A stretch of DNA of 64,000 nt. Origin: Apostichopus japonicus (taxonomy: Eukaryota; Echinodermata; Holothuroidea; Aspidochirotida; Stichopodidae). The stretch spans positions 19,040,876 through 19,104,875 of the forward strand of contig NC_092567.1 of the NCBI RefSeq assembly GCF_037975245.1, read 5' to 3'. Made by a program: the position numbers and the translations under genes. This document shows positions 47,971 to 59,100 of this stretch, piece after piece (position 1 is the stretch's first letter; each line of letters begins with the position of its first letter). Under the pieces are notes generated by a model, which saw nothing but the letters and a program-made list of their open reading frames with translations, did no database searches and was not told where the DNA came from.

Positions 47971-48580
47971 GTATCTTGTATACTAAACACTTAACCAGAG
48001 CAGCACAGAGTAGGTGACATAACTACCAAAACTTGCAGGTCGTCGAGTTAGACTTTCACCATTTCAAGTTGTGGCAAATTTAAGGTTAAACAATGTTAAT
48101 AAATCCTCTGTGTCTCTTCACACATGTTATTGGAAGAAAAAAATGCCAAGTTTCACCGATGATCATCAGGGGATTTCCCTTAACATTATCTTGGACTAAA
48201 TTTTCTTATAATCTGCTATTTCAAAATCCAAGATAACCCTTACAAATTTGTAGTTCAAATTGATAAAAAAGATTTAAAAAAAAAAAAAAAATTGTGTTCC
48301 TTTTAAAAGCAATCAAATGGAATGTCATACACTTGTGAAGTTTTGGCAGAGGTCGAAATTACACATCAAAGACAAAATGGTTAAATATTACAGAAGAACA
48401 ACAAACAAACAACACTCCCAATAACAAAACTTAGTAGTGTGGATTTGTTAGCAAGTAACATGTCACATACTGAAAATCTGTAATCATTCCCATGTGATCC
48501 AATAAATATGTGGATCCAGTGAGGCCCCCCCCCCTTGGCCCCTCTCTTGCAAATTAATAGTTGCATTTAATACTATACTA

Positions 48581-48714
48581 ATATTTTGGTAATAACATAA
48601 TTTTGTTCAAAACAAAGTTGGAAACTTTAGCACTTTCTAATGCACAGATATTTTGGTAATAACATAATTTTGTTCAAAACAAAGTTGGAAACTTTAGCAC
48701 TCTCTTTGCAGATA
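48581..48714. repeat. Recent 67-bp tandem duplication
   Basis: ATATTTTGGTAATAACATAA begins at 48581 and again at 48648. About 57 bases are identical between the copies, which suggests a young event. Confidence 0.85.
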
Positions 48715-51190
48715 GATATTCCTTACTTTAACAGATCTATAAATTTGTTTAAAATAAGCAAAAGTGAAGTCCATATCAATCATTTCATGACAAAAACCAA
48801 ACTTCCAAACAAAGTTTTGTTTTCCATAAAACAAAATCCATGGAGTCATGTAAAACAGCTTTACATGATTGCATGACTCTTTCACATGACCTGATAAATG
48901 TGTATAATAGGTCTTGAAGAAATTACAAAATTTCCATCTTAAGCTATTCTACACATGAAACTATTTATTAAGGAAATTTAAAGGAATTATTTGATGAAAG
49001 ATATAAAGATATGTAATACATTGAAAAGCTTGTGTAAGAACTCTAAGCCATTAGACTGCACCAAAATTTGAAATTGAGAAAATTCCAGGTTTAATTTTTT
49101 TTCATTGAAATTCTATGCATCAGCCTCTTTACAAATTTTTCGACATAATAAATTTTGAGATTTCAACAATCTGTGCATTTGTAGTTAAGCTTTGTACTGT
49201 TTGAAGACAAAACAAAATCACAGTAAAACTTAAAGAATGGAAACAATTATGTTACTTTCTTGCAAATTACTTGTTCAATGTGGTTAACAGGATAAACAGG
49301 AAGTTTTTTACTTTCATAAATCTACTGGTCAGAGCTCTCTTAACTATTAAAAAAAAAAAAAATGGAGATAAAAAGCACACTATATCTTGAATTTTGGCCT
49401 AATTGGCTGGCCATACAGTCTCTAAGATTTTACAAAACTTTAAATCAAGGAATGTGTGGGCGGTGACTACTATTGATATGATTTGTATTGACGATTCCCT
49501 ATCACCCTATGACAACAATGAACTCACCCAACCTTCGCTATTTTTAAAGTAATACTGACTTATTGCTGAAATATAATGTTCACAATTTTTACATCCACAA
49601 AGATCTACGTATTGCAGGACTTTGAATGAATAACATTTTAATACATATTATTACATATATATGTAACTTCCAAAGGAATGGTTGGCCCTCATAGCACAAT
49701 TTGCTAAGCAGCCTCAAACCATCCCACCACCTCTGTGAAACCTTTGCTTCTTTCAATATGACCCCCCCCCCCCCCCCTCAATGTATTGAAATATCCTGAA
49801 GGTTCAAAATTTTCAGGAACCAACCAGTCTTGAAAACTTTATGTGACCTTTATGTGACCTTTGATGTATACAACACTAATACAACATGATTTACCTTAAT
49901 ACCTTACATGGTGTAGGTATCCAGAGATATGGAAGCAAATCCCATGCATGCATTGTTGTATAGACATTAAAAGTACCAACCAATGATAGAAATCTCCCTT
50001 AAAAAGCCTTCTCAAACTTTTCCAACCCCCCCCCCCCCCCGGCAGTTTCATAAAATTGTTTCCATATTGAATACCTAATACCTTTAAAACCAAACCGTAC
50101 TCCAAGCCTTTTCCCTCATTCTTAGTTCACTTTTCGGTCTCCATAGTTTTCCCTTTTTGGTTTCCCAAAAGACAAACCTATGGAGACACTCTTACCGACC
50201 TTGCAAAATTGCAGAACCGCAGATTGCCAAGGCAACATTGACTACAATGCGGATCACAAAGTTCGGTAACTACTTTTACGATAAGATTTGTCCAACAAGG
50301 CAGCAAATAGTAATGTTTTACTCAAAGCCAAAGCAAATTAATCAGGTCATACATCCAGAGTCTACACATGCTAAGTTTTTCAATACCGCCCTCAGTACCT
50401 TTCGGGAAAACATTTCATACTGTAGTTTTAAATCCTGTATTCCACTGTTTTCTACATCTATTTGGATACACCTGGATTATTTTCCTGTTTATCTAGGAGT
50501 TCAAGTTTGTTGAAAAGCCTGAGCTACACTTTTATAGGACTATACTACTTGACTAAATGCTTCACCTTGTATTTAAGAAAATATAACATGCAAAATAAGA
50601 AAAGGTGGGGGGGGATGGGGAAGGAGGAAAGAAAAAGAAAATATATTCTACTGCAAATTGCAAATCTTCAAAATATATATAAAACTACCAGATCTTGATA
50701 AAGCACAGCAATAAATAGAAAAAAAAACAAACTATAATACCAAATCTACTTGTTACTTGCCAAAAAAAAAAAAAGGCTTACGTAACAAACCATTTTTCTT
50801 CGACAATAAGACTGCAAAAATGATAAATACGAATATGTTTAAGTGCTTGGCCTCATGTCAGAATAATGGAGCATGGGTATCATGACGACTTGGCCTTTAT
50901 ATTGTACATTCACACACATCTGGGTTTATACTGTCTTAGAAAGATGATTAAAACAGATTTCAGAATTTGGGAATTTGTAAACTGTTTACAATGTGTGTTA
51001 CAATAGATTACAAAAGCATCTTTATGGCTGCTGTAAAGAAAGATATGTTTTGATTCTTATGTTGAAGCACATGACCTTCAAACAAGCCGTTTGTTAGTTT
51101 TTCATTTTGCTGCTATGATCAGTCAAAAAACTGTGACACTATCAACCATATACATATATATATATATATCTATATATATGTATATATATA

Positions 51191-51274
51191 GATGAAAATC
51201 GTAATGAGTTGGAAAATCAAGAACAGTGAAAAAACTTTCAGCCTCCACCGGGATTCGAACCACGGGCCTTCCGC

Positions 51275-51278
<4 letters not shown>
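51191..51278 (-). mobile_element. tRNA-derived SINE fragment with perfect B box
   Basis: The minus strand reads CAGAGCGGAAGGCCCGTGG then TTCGAATCCCGGTGG. GGTTCGAATCC is an intact B box. The tail (CTGAAAGTTTTTTCACTG) runs into a TA microsatellite, and another TA repeat flanks the head. Confidence 0.65.
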
Positions 51279-51310
<32 letters not shown>

Positions 51311-52547
51311 TAAATATATATTTATCCATTACTCAGTAATTACAAAGTTAGGTCACAATGACAAGATATCTACGTTCATTTGGTACTAAATATGAAAGAC
51401 CCAGGTGACTGCAATTTGATCACGGAGGAAACTTTACTACCTTCCAAATGATTTGTGACTATTAGTTGTCCTTTGGTCATGTTCACCTAATGATAATCAC
51501 TTGTAAAACAAACAGCAATGAAAGCAACAAATTAAGGTACCTTTCGACAGCAGATGACAAAAACACTAGATTTCCCACGACAGACACGATACTAAACTAC
51601 CCGAAAAAACAAAGTTGCCGTCATCAGTAATACTTATTTTTTTCGTGTTTTTGCATATGTTTTGTTTTTCGTTTTTGCATGCTTTGTTTTCTCCTTTGCA
51701 TATGTTCTGTTGATTGGAAATGAAAAGGAGCCCTTGCATATTTCAGTAATTATACTTTGCACTAATCATTCAATAAAAAAAATAAACAAATCAACCAATA
51801 AAAAAAAAAAATTAAAAAGAGAAAAATCTGGTGGTTTTGAAATTTTTTGGTGGTACTGGAAGAAATGAAAGTCATATAAGTACAAAATTACTATCGAAGG
51901 CGTTGCTACGGACATCGACGAGAATTATTCACAAACAATAAATCCATAAATCAAACGTTTCTGTCTTCACTGCTTACTCTTCACTTTATCACTGAACTTC
52001 TAGTTTGTAGTTATTTACTCAAAACATCAACATCCCATCAACTTCATAATCGAGCCACCCCCGTTAGCCTTTCTTTTTAATTCTCATTTTTGGGGTGGGG
52101 GGGGGGGGGAGAGGATGGAGCCACATTTGTTATGAAAGTACTTCATTGTGCTAAACTTGACAGCTCTAGTTTCCTAGATTAGTACTGAAAGAGATAATAT
52201 AAAGACAAACGGGATGGGTGGGGGGGGGAGGGAGGGGGACTGATTTTGCCAATGTTTAAGGCAAAATAGATTATCTGACTACAGAGAATATAATTCTTGA
52301 CCATCCTCTAATATTTTCAGGTACAATGTTACTTCAGTAAAATTAGTCTCCACAGCACAACCATGATACCATGCTTCAGAAATAATAATAATCATATAAG
52401 TATTGTATTTCCTTCTATAATATGAGATCTAAATCAAAACACTAATTTTTTTTTGATACATATCAATTTACGGCTAAACTATAGACGACCTAATTAAAAT
52501 ATTGACTGACCTAATTAGAGAGAGGGAAACAGAGTTGAAGCAACTCA

Positions 52548-52820
52548 TCAATCTCGTTTCGGAGAGGTCAGCGGTCTCTCCCGAAGATTGTAACGGCCGC
52601 TGTTTCGTCTGTCTCCATTCACTCCGTTGGATTCTTCTCCTTCCTCTTTGACCTGACCTTTGACCTTCTTGGGTTTGGTATAGGTGTGAAAGTAAAAGTT
52701 GGAGAAGAGGATGATGTGAGAGATCAGGTAGCTCACCAGAGCGAAGACGAAAGGCCTCGGGAATTTGCAGTCTTGGAAGAGACCGGCGACGGCGTGGATC
52801 ATGACCAGGATGAACTGTAG
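52548..52820 (-). CDS. Elongase coding exon 6 (C-terminus)
   Basis: Residues 219-308 and stop TGA (52550-52548). [13 protein letters not shown] and the membrane segment [20 protein letters not shown]-like stretch, then HTYTKPKK and a polar tail. The acceptor is CTCTTACAG. Confidence 0.94.
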   Translation of the reverse strand, partial: LQFILVMIHAVAGLFQDCKFPRPFVFALVSYLISHIILFSNFYFHTYTKPKKVKGQVKEEGEESNGVNGDRRNSGRYNLRERPLTSPKRD

Positions 52821-55800
52821 CTGTAAGAGAGAGGATACAGGCATAAGATGACCTCTCCGGTACATTTGCGTATGAGTATGTATGTATGTATGTATGTATG
52901 TATGTATGTATGTATGTATGTATGTATGTATGTATGTATGTATGTATGTATGTGTGTATGTATGTATGTGTGTGTGTATGTGTGTATGTATGTATGTATG
53001 TAATTTAGATCCTCCTGCAAGCAGGAACTCGCGAAGAAGCCTCATTGGCTTATCAAAGCCGCAAGAGTGAATTGAAAAAATTTCTCCTTTTTTATGACAA
53101 AATAAAGACAACCTATTCATTCCAACAAAACTCTCACATAATTTAATAGCATATTCTGGAGTATGAAGTCACTTGTAATTTGATTTAACAAACTTGCTGC
53201 AAATTGTCTGATCCCACTTAGGTTTAAGACCATATCTTCCGGGCATTTTCATAACATAGATATGAATTTTTTTTTTTTTTTTAAATCTGGTGATATTTTG
53301 TTAATACATCCCACAAAGAGCAGTGTGCATGATGTCATCGCAGCAATTAATCTGAAAATGTTTTTTCGTAGTCCTTAAATCATATTTAAATCACAGAGGA
53401 AAACAACACCCCTCCACAAATGTTGCACTTTCTTACAAAAATTCTTACAAATGAACTTGGACAGGTTAAGTCAACATTTCCGTGAGATATCACATTTCAA
53501 AGAATAAGTCAAACACAGAGATTAGAAGAGGAAAGGAATAAGAACATCTGCTATGTAAATGACATATCAGACCACCAGACTGGAAGAAAATTGGCAAAAA
53601 AGCTTTCAGATACATTGGTCCAAAGCTATGGAATGATTTGCCAAATGACAATAGGACCAGTCAAACGCTGCCAATATATAAATGTCGTTTGAAAGACATA
53701 TTTTTCTAAAAGTTATTTTATGTAATATTACATTTTCATAATATCTTGTTTGTTATAACCTCCTATTGTATTTTTAATAACCTCTTATTGTATTTTACTA
53801 TTTTGCGTTGGTATTTTAGGATTATTTTTATTAGGTTATTATTTGTTTTCACTGTATTTATTTCCTTTTTATCATTTTTGTGAATAACTTTGATACTTTT
53901 TGTAATTTAGCGCTATATAAATGACGTATTTATTATTATTATTATTACTACTGTGATCCAATCACTACAACTCTCCAGTTAGGGACAAGATATTTGAGAC
54001 AGGATTTTCAACAAACCGTGTGGAATATATTTTCTCCTTTTAAGATAAGTGTTATAACGTCAGCCACTGGCGCATATTCCATTTAACAGGCGATGTCACC
54101 TACACAAAAATTCTTTAATCGACTGACATCAACAAACAGAAACCTTTCACGAACAATTTCAACTGACCAATTTGACTGACAAAATCTCTCGGAAGTTCTA
54201 TTAAAATGCTTCACTTTCGAATAAAGAAATCCAGCCAATAAACTTACCAATTGGAGAGAGGTCAGGTAACGTTTCCACCAGAGGAATGGCTGGATCCAGG
54301 GTCCCAAAGCAGAGAGGAAGTAGTAGGAATACATTAAGATGTGGATGAAACAGTTCACTGTTGCAGAGAAGTACGCTGGGGGCCACAAAGAAGAGAAAAA
54401 AACATAAATAAAATTTGACGTGTAACGTTCAAGTTTTGTCTTTGCACGATGCATTTTTACATTCAGCAGAAGTTTATGAGGTCACTATAAAAAAGAGCCA
54501 AGGGAAACTTTCTTTCTTAGTGCTGGTGAACTAAGTTGTACTTCCCATGTACAGACTGGTTGGGCTTCTGTGTACAAACTACAAAGGCTACAACTTCATC
54601 TACATTTATATATATATTTGTATAGAAACTTGTCCATTTTACACAGCATGTTGCTATGTTTTGTATATATATTTATATATATTTTGTTTTTGTACACTAA
54701 CATTTTTAAAATAATGTTTTCTTATTACGTTCTCACTTTTGATGTCCTGTTTATAAATATTTATATTTATACTGGAAATAAAAAAAAAATTAAGAAAATG
54801 AAATAAAATGTGGTAGACTTACAGGCTCCTCCAGCCACCCATCTGACCCCGACCCACCACAGCATCGGCATGGTGGCATGATGGTATACGTGGAGGAAAG
54901 AGATCTGATTGTTTTTTTTCCTCAGCATGAAGATGAAAGTGTCGGCAAACTCTACCAATTTAGAGAAATAGAACCACCAGCATACTGCTGCCAACTGAAA
55001 AAATAACATCATCAAAATATCTTATTTGACAATTTCATCTTCAGGTAAGCTATGAAGCCGAGTAAAACAGGGTACATTTAAAAAGTATGATATTTCAAAA
55101 TCATAAAGGCAGAAACAAGACACAAACGAAAGAGCATGGAAAGAAAAATGGCACCCCGTCAATCCTTTCAAAACATTTTATCACGTGTCAATGAAACATG
55201 CAGACATGTCCCATAATACATAGGGGGAACGACCTGTCCCCATCACCCCCCCATGAAGTTCCCCCACCCCACCACCCCCTCATGAAGTTCCCCTGTCCCC
55301 ACCCCCCCCTTATGAATCGGCAATCTGCTTGTGATGTTGGATCTCAATTTATCCAATTCTATTAGCACATAAAACTATGCACTTTCTGTACAGAAAAATA
55401 TGTTGTTAATTTGTATATATGATCAACTTACCCTGACAGCTTTATCATCATTCGAGTAGTCAACAGCCTGACATCCCAGTGAAAATTTGGGATTGAAGGC
55501 AGTGACAGCCACGAACTGGGGAAGAAAAGACAAGTCACAAGTTGTTTCTGTTCTCCAGTGAAAATATCAAAAAAAAATCTGTGGTAACCACATGATAAGG
55601 AGTGCTAGCTCAGTGGTTAACGCCGGTGCCTTTCAATCATAAGGTCCCGAGTTCTAGTCACTCTAAGATAAATGTATGTCGTCCAGTTAGAGAGTTGTTG
55701 ACAATTGACAATTCATAAATCATGGATGTTAAAATATGAATCTAAGAGACTGACTTCGGTCAGCTTGCGGCTTTGATAAGCCAATATGGCTTCTTCGCGA

Positions 55801-58084
55801 GGTCCTGCTTGCAGGATGATCTAAAATACATACATACATACTAGCAACTGGCATTTAATCAAAATGGTTTCTGTCTGGGCATTCCTGATGGGAAACTTAC
55901 ATGCCGTTTATGTTGCTATATTACTTTCAATCTTTTTTATATATATATTTTTTTTTACGATATCAATTTAGAAACACAATGAATATTCAGTTTTGAGTGG
56001 AGAGAAAACAAAACCAAAGCAACACAGAAGCTTGAGTGGATTAAAGGAGCACAACATTTCAACAACAAAAAAATATTTGTAACATTTCTTTGTCAGGTTT
56101 GGTTTTTTATTTAAATGGTATTCATTATATTACCCAACTATCCATATCTATTTTTCACAAATATTCATGGAAGATGTTTTTGTTGTCCGAAGGAAATTTA
56201 TGCAATCTTTTGTACACAGAAAGGCACTTTCCTTCTAATATATACCCTTGAATGTATGCTTAACTGTGACGATACTCTGTGGACAAGGCCTCTGCTGTAC
56301 GTGGGCTTGACACTAGTGGACTTTATCTCAAGGTGACAGGAAGAGAAGAAAACAGGACCAAAAGTTATACACGACAAAGTTTTGAATATTTAAATATATA
56401 CACAACTATACGATCTAAGTTTTGACCCCTCTTTGTATATAATATTTAAGCAAAACTTGATAAAGTGAAAATTCCAAAGAAGGAAAAAATCTACCTCTAT
56501 AAACATGTAGCCGTTTAACAAGACCATCGCAAAATTGTAAAACATCATTAAATTTTTCAGTTGAAGCGGTCGTCTACTCTCCATGAGTTGTTGTCCTTTC
56601 CATACTATGATGAGGTATAGGACTACCAGAGAGTAGTTCAAGTACGGTGATGATATCAAGAACCAGTCCTTGGTCCTTGCATCTGGAAAAAGTGAACAAA
56701 ATTAATGGAAAAAGTGAACAAAATTAATGGAAAAAGTGAACAAAATTAATGGAAAAAGTGAACAAAATTAATGGAAAAAGTGAACAAAATTAATGGAAAA
56801 AGTGAACAAAATTAATGGAAAAAGTGAACAATATTAATTCTGCTAGTATATCACAGAATCACAGATCTGGAAATTAATTCTGTTTATGAAATATATACAG
56901 ACAAAACCCACCGGGATCCATTCCCATTGAAATTGAAATATTTGGCACTGGGCGCCATTGGTGCCCTTCTTTAGTTTTACTCGCTTGTGTCGCCAGCGCT
57001 CCCCAGATTCCTAGCCTGACAATAGAACCATATATGCTGTGTCCCTTCTCCCTTTCAAAACAATGTGTTCTCAAGCCATGCACTTTATGCTCATAGTACA
57101 CTGAAGGGAATTGAGGCCACTGTAGATTTAATGGCATTGCAAATTTAAATGCACTTGAATACTTCAAAGTTCATCATTTGGCATGAAGTCCAAAGTTTGG
57201 GAACTAAAAAAGAATTTTCAGTAATACATAACACAATGCTGAATAAAATTTCCATGTGACTTGCAACAGTGAATTTTGCTGGATTTTGGAAAGCTGGTGT
57301 CTGCATTGACTTTGCCACTATCTATCCTTACCACATTCGAACATACAGTATATATATGAGAAAACGGTATGGAACAGGAAAATACAATATGTCACGTAGG
57401 ACAACCAAAGTCACAGTAAAAAACAATGTTCAGTTCACAAAGGTGTGCCTCAAAATCAATGAAACAAGCCTGCAATGAATAAGTACATTTTTGGGGTATT
57501 GGAGTTAATGTAAATATAGTAGCTCACTGGATATAAGTATATATATCTCTTAGTCATGGTTATTATATACATATAGCCACAGCTGTAAATGTCAATATTT
57601 GGGCAATAAAGGTGGGGAGACTTGAGGGGGGGGGGAGAAAAGACACCAGTCGAAACAATTAATGAAAAATCATTTTATTTTCCATGACTGTTCATAACCT
57701 TCTGTTAGACTTTCTAATTTTCTATGACTCTTCCATGACTGTGGGAAACCGGAGTTTGAATATATAACGTTTGGTTAAACAGGCACAACTTCTTCTTCTT
57801 CTTCATACGTTGCAGAAACCCATAGGGCATAAGCGCAACGAGGCAAAGGAGATAAAGTGCCTTGCCCAAGGACACAACGCAGTGATCTGGCCAGGGCTCG
57901 AACCTGTAATCCTTAGATCACAAGTCCACTGCCTCAACCACTTGACCACAACGCCCCCTAACCCAAACTATAGCTTTGAAAGAAGGAAAATATTTGACAT
58001 ACCAGACATCTCGTCAGCCCATGTTACAAAGGCATTGAACCTGTCTACCACAGAATCAGACTTATCCCAGCCTGACTTATCCAT
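52548..58084 (-). CDS. Very-long-chain fatty acid elongase, ELOVL4-like
   Basis: A complete gene of six coding exons; the 927-nt coding sequence gives 308 residues (human ELOVL4 has 314). Family knowledge: ELOVL proteins are multi-pass ER membrane enzymes that condense malonyl-CoA with long acyl-CoAs, the rate-limiting step of elongation. Seen: KLVEFADT (130-137), the catalytic histidine box HVYHH (153-157), [12 protein letters not shown] (183-194) and TSLQLLQ (214-220). [11 protein letters not shown] after the box and WWKRYLT favour ELOVL4 over ELOVL2/5 or ELOVL1/7. The C-terminal 50 residues are hydrophilic and charged. The final SPKRD lacks a clear dilysine ER signal. All junctions are GT-AG and in frame. 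Confidence 0.94.
52871..53002. repeat. (TATG)n microsatellite on a SINE-A tail
   Basis: About 130 bp of TATG, slightly interrupted by TGTG, directly joined to the 3' end of SINE-A copy 3. It begins 51 bp upstream of the elongase exon 6 acceptor (minus strand). Confidence 0.93.
53006..53065 (-). mobile_element. SINE-A copy 3 (3' fragment)
   Basis: The minus strand reads GCGGCTTTGATAAGCC, then GGCTTCTTCGCGAG and TTCCTGCTTGCAGGAGG, the SINE-A tail. The tRNA-like head and first hairpin are missing. Its end runs into the TATG repeat. Confidence 0.85.
53569..53948 (+). pseudogene. LINE 3' end (reverse-transcriptase C-terminus plus tail)
   Basis: The plus strand translates to [19 protein letters not shown] then [27 protein letters not shown] and a stop at 53707-53709. 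The GPKLWNxLP ... FKxxLKxxxF pattern is the usual end of CR1/L2-like non-LTR elements. About 220 bp of T-rich 3' region leads to TTTAGCGCTATATAAATGAC and an (ATT)n tail, also typical. It is severely 5'-truncated, in elongase intron 5, antisense. Confidence 0.82.
54248..54375 (-). CDS. Elongase coding exon 5
   Basis: Residues 177-218, with Ser 176 split across the junction. Contains [20 protein letters not shown] and [11 protein letters not shown]. Acceptor GGCCCCCAG, donor GTAAGT. Confidence 0.95.
54823..54994 (-). CDS. Elongase coding exon 4 (histidine box)
   Basis: Residues 119-175. [38 protein letters not shown] and [12 protein letters not shown]. Carries the catalytic HxxHH. Acceptor TTTTTTCAG, donor GTAAGT. 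Confidence 0.97.
55432..55515 (-). CDS. Elongase coding exon 3
   Basis: Residues 91-118: [20 protein letters not shown] then SNDDKAVR. CQxVDYSNxxxxxxVR matches the ELOVL4 luminal loop. In phase 0 at both ends; acceptor TTCCCCAG, donor GTAAGT. Confidence 0.95.
55597..55842 (+). mobile_element. tRNA-derived SINE (SINE-A), copy 1, full length
   Basis: The head has a perfect A box TAGCTCAGTGG (55606-55616) and a diverged B box near 55650-55660. After a unique body the tail holds three hairpins: CTGAC-TTCG-GTCAG (55750-55763), GGCTT-TGAT-AAGCC (55769-55782) and CCTG-CTTG-CAGG (55804-55815). It ends in (ACAT)n. It lies in elongase intron 2, antisense. Confidence 0.88.
56495..56682 (-). CDS. Elongase coding exon 2
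   Basis: Residues 29-90, with Asp 28 split. [20 protein letters not shown] leads into the first membrane segment. [20 protein letters not shown] is the RxPFxLkxxlxxYNxxxV family motif and second membrane segment. Acceptor TTTTTCCAG, donor GTAGAT. Confidence 0.95.
56685..56838. repeat. 22-bp x 7 minisatellite at an elongase acceptor
   Basis: Units of GGAAAAAGTGAACAAAATTA plus AT start every 22 bp from 56685 to 56817; six are identical and the seventh has one change. On the minus (gene) strand each unit is ATTAAT, TTTGTTCAC, TTTTTCC: a branch-point-like word and a pyrimidine tract. The unit nearest the exon runs straight into the acceptor CAG at 56683-56685. Confidence 0.95.
56839..57788. other. 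Elongase intron 1, nothing recognised
   Basis: Unremarkable intronic sequence with a G run near 57626. Confidence 0.4.
57820..57960 (-). mobile_element. tRNA-derived SINE (SINE-C)
   Basis: The minus strand has TGGTTGAGGCA (A-box-like; 57940-57930) and GGTTCGAGCCC (perfect B box; 57904-57894), then GTGTCCTTGGGCAAGGCAC. It ends near a (TTC)5 run at 57789-57803. It lies in elongase intron 1, sense. Confidence 0.75.
58003..58084 (-). CDS. Elongase coding exon 1
   Basis: Start ATG at 58084-58082 with AAA before it and G at +4. Encodes [27 protein letters not shown]. The exon begins at 58087, three bases before the ATG, after acceptor CCTCACAG, so the 5' untranslated region lies in an upstream exon. 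Donor GTATGT. Confidence 0.9.
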
Positions 58085-58983
58085 TTCCTGTGAGGAAACA
58101 AAAATATGTGCGTACTGTAAAAAATGTCTCCACTGCTAAAATTAAGCAAATGATAATTTACAAGGATATTTTTACAGACTTTTACATAATAATTTGTAAA
58201 TCATGACCTCTAATGCTTCTACTGCAAGTTGTCTTAATATAAGTTTACCCTTTGGTTGGTCTAGTGACATTCTTATTCACTTACTGTGCTAAACACACCA
58301 AATGTTAATAAGAGTGATGAAAGGGACTTGATCAGTTACAAAATGTTTCATAGATGCACTCATATCAATAGCCTATTTGCTGAATTGAGCAGTCAATTTC
58401 TAATGTCTGTATCCTAAGAGTTTTGGCATTCACCTTACTAGGGGCAGGCCTAACATAACGTAAGCTGGCTACTTAATTAGTATTACTATTTAGTAGTAAG
58501 TATACCAAAGTCTAGGCTGTAGCCTAGGCCTACTTAGGCCTAGCTTAATAAATTTATTAATAATAATAAATAGGCCCATGATGGACACAATAAATAAATG
58601 ATGGCATAATTGAGCATTTGATAGCCGTGTTCACTGAAAGACCAAACTACAAGTGATATAGCCCTATTCTAGATCTTTCTGGCCATGTTATCGATATTTT
58701 GAGTGAATTAGTTCAATGCGGAACTCATCATTTTAGTGTTACTGTTACTGTGTTAGTGTACAGGGAGGCGCCAAGATTATTTAGGCCTACAGTATACACA
58801 GTTACTACACTACTGGCCTATATAGTCTCCCAGGACCTAATGCATCTAATCAAACGGTTGTCAAGGATTACCAACTCTGCTTGTCGCTTACTTTTCAAAT
58901 TTTACTGGGGGAAGAGGTCTATATTTAAGTGAATGCTAACGAGAAGGACGTAGAAATGATGACCAACTAATGGATTGTCTTAC

Positions 58984-59100
58984 CGGCTTAATTTAGTACG
59001 TTTCTTCAAAGGCACAGTTCCTTGTTACCGAATGTAAACAGCGTTGACATCAAACTTTCCGCGTCTAGGCAATCATTTTAATCCTTCGATAGTACTGCAT
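58984..59100 (-). promoter_or_regulatory. Possible elongase 5' untranslated exon and promoter
   Basis: The minus strand has AAATTAAGCCG followed by GTAAGA at 58983-58978, a good donor. The segment to about 59100 has several CpGs in an otherwise CpG-poor region. It would give an intron of about 0.9 kb before the start-codon exon. The upstream limit is a guess. Confidence 0.35.

Larger units (their letters stand above)
47979..52547. other. Intergenic between ACSS3 and the elongase
   Basis: No gene recognised. Contains the 67-bp duplication at 48581-48714, C runs at 49763 and 50026-50040, TA repeats near 51150-51320, a SINE fragment at 51191-51278, and G runs near 52097 and 52219. The elongase 3' untranslated region must occupy the right end; I could not place its polyadenylation signal. 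Confidence 0.45.

Noticed and set aside
52799-53120. Long Thr-His-Ile repeat protein on the minus strand
   Set aside because: Translation of the TATG microsatellite running into elongase exon 6; the true exon begins at the acceptor after 52820.
26589-58084. ACSS3 and the elongase as a functional gene cluster
   Set aside because: They act in different organelles, converge about 10.6 kb apart and share no visible regulatory sequence; proximity is likely chance.
58835-58932. LINE-like peptide HLIKRLSRITNSACRLLFK
   Set aside because: It resembles the LQRxQNxAARL motif of LINE proteins but is too short and has no supporting context.
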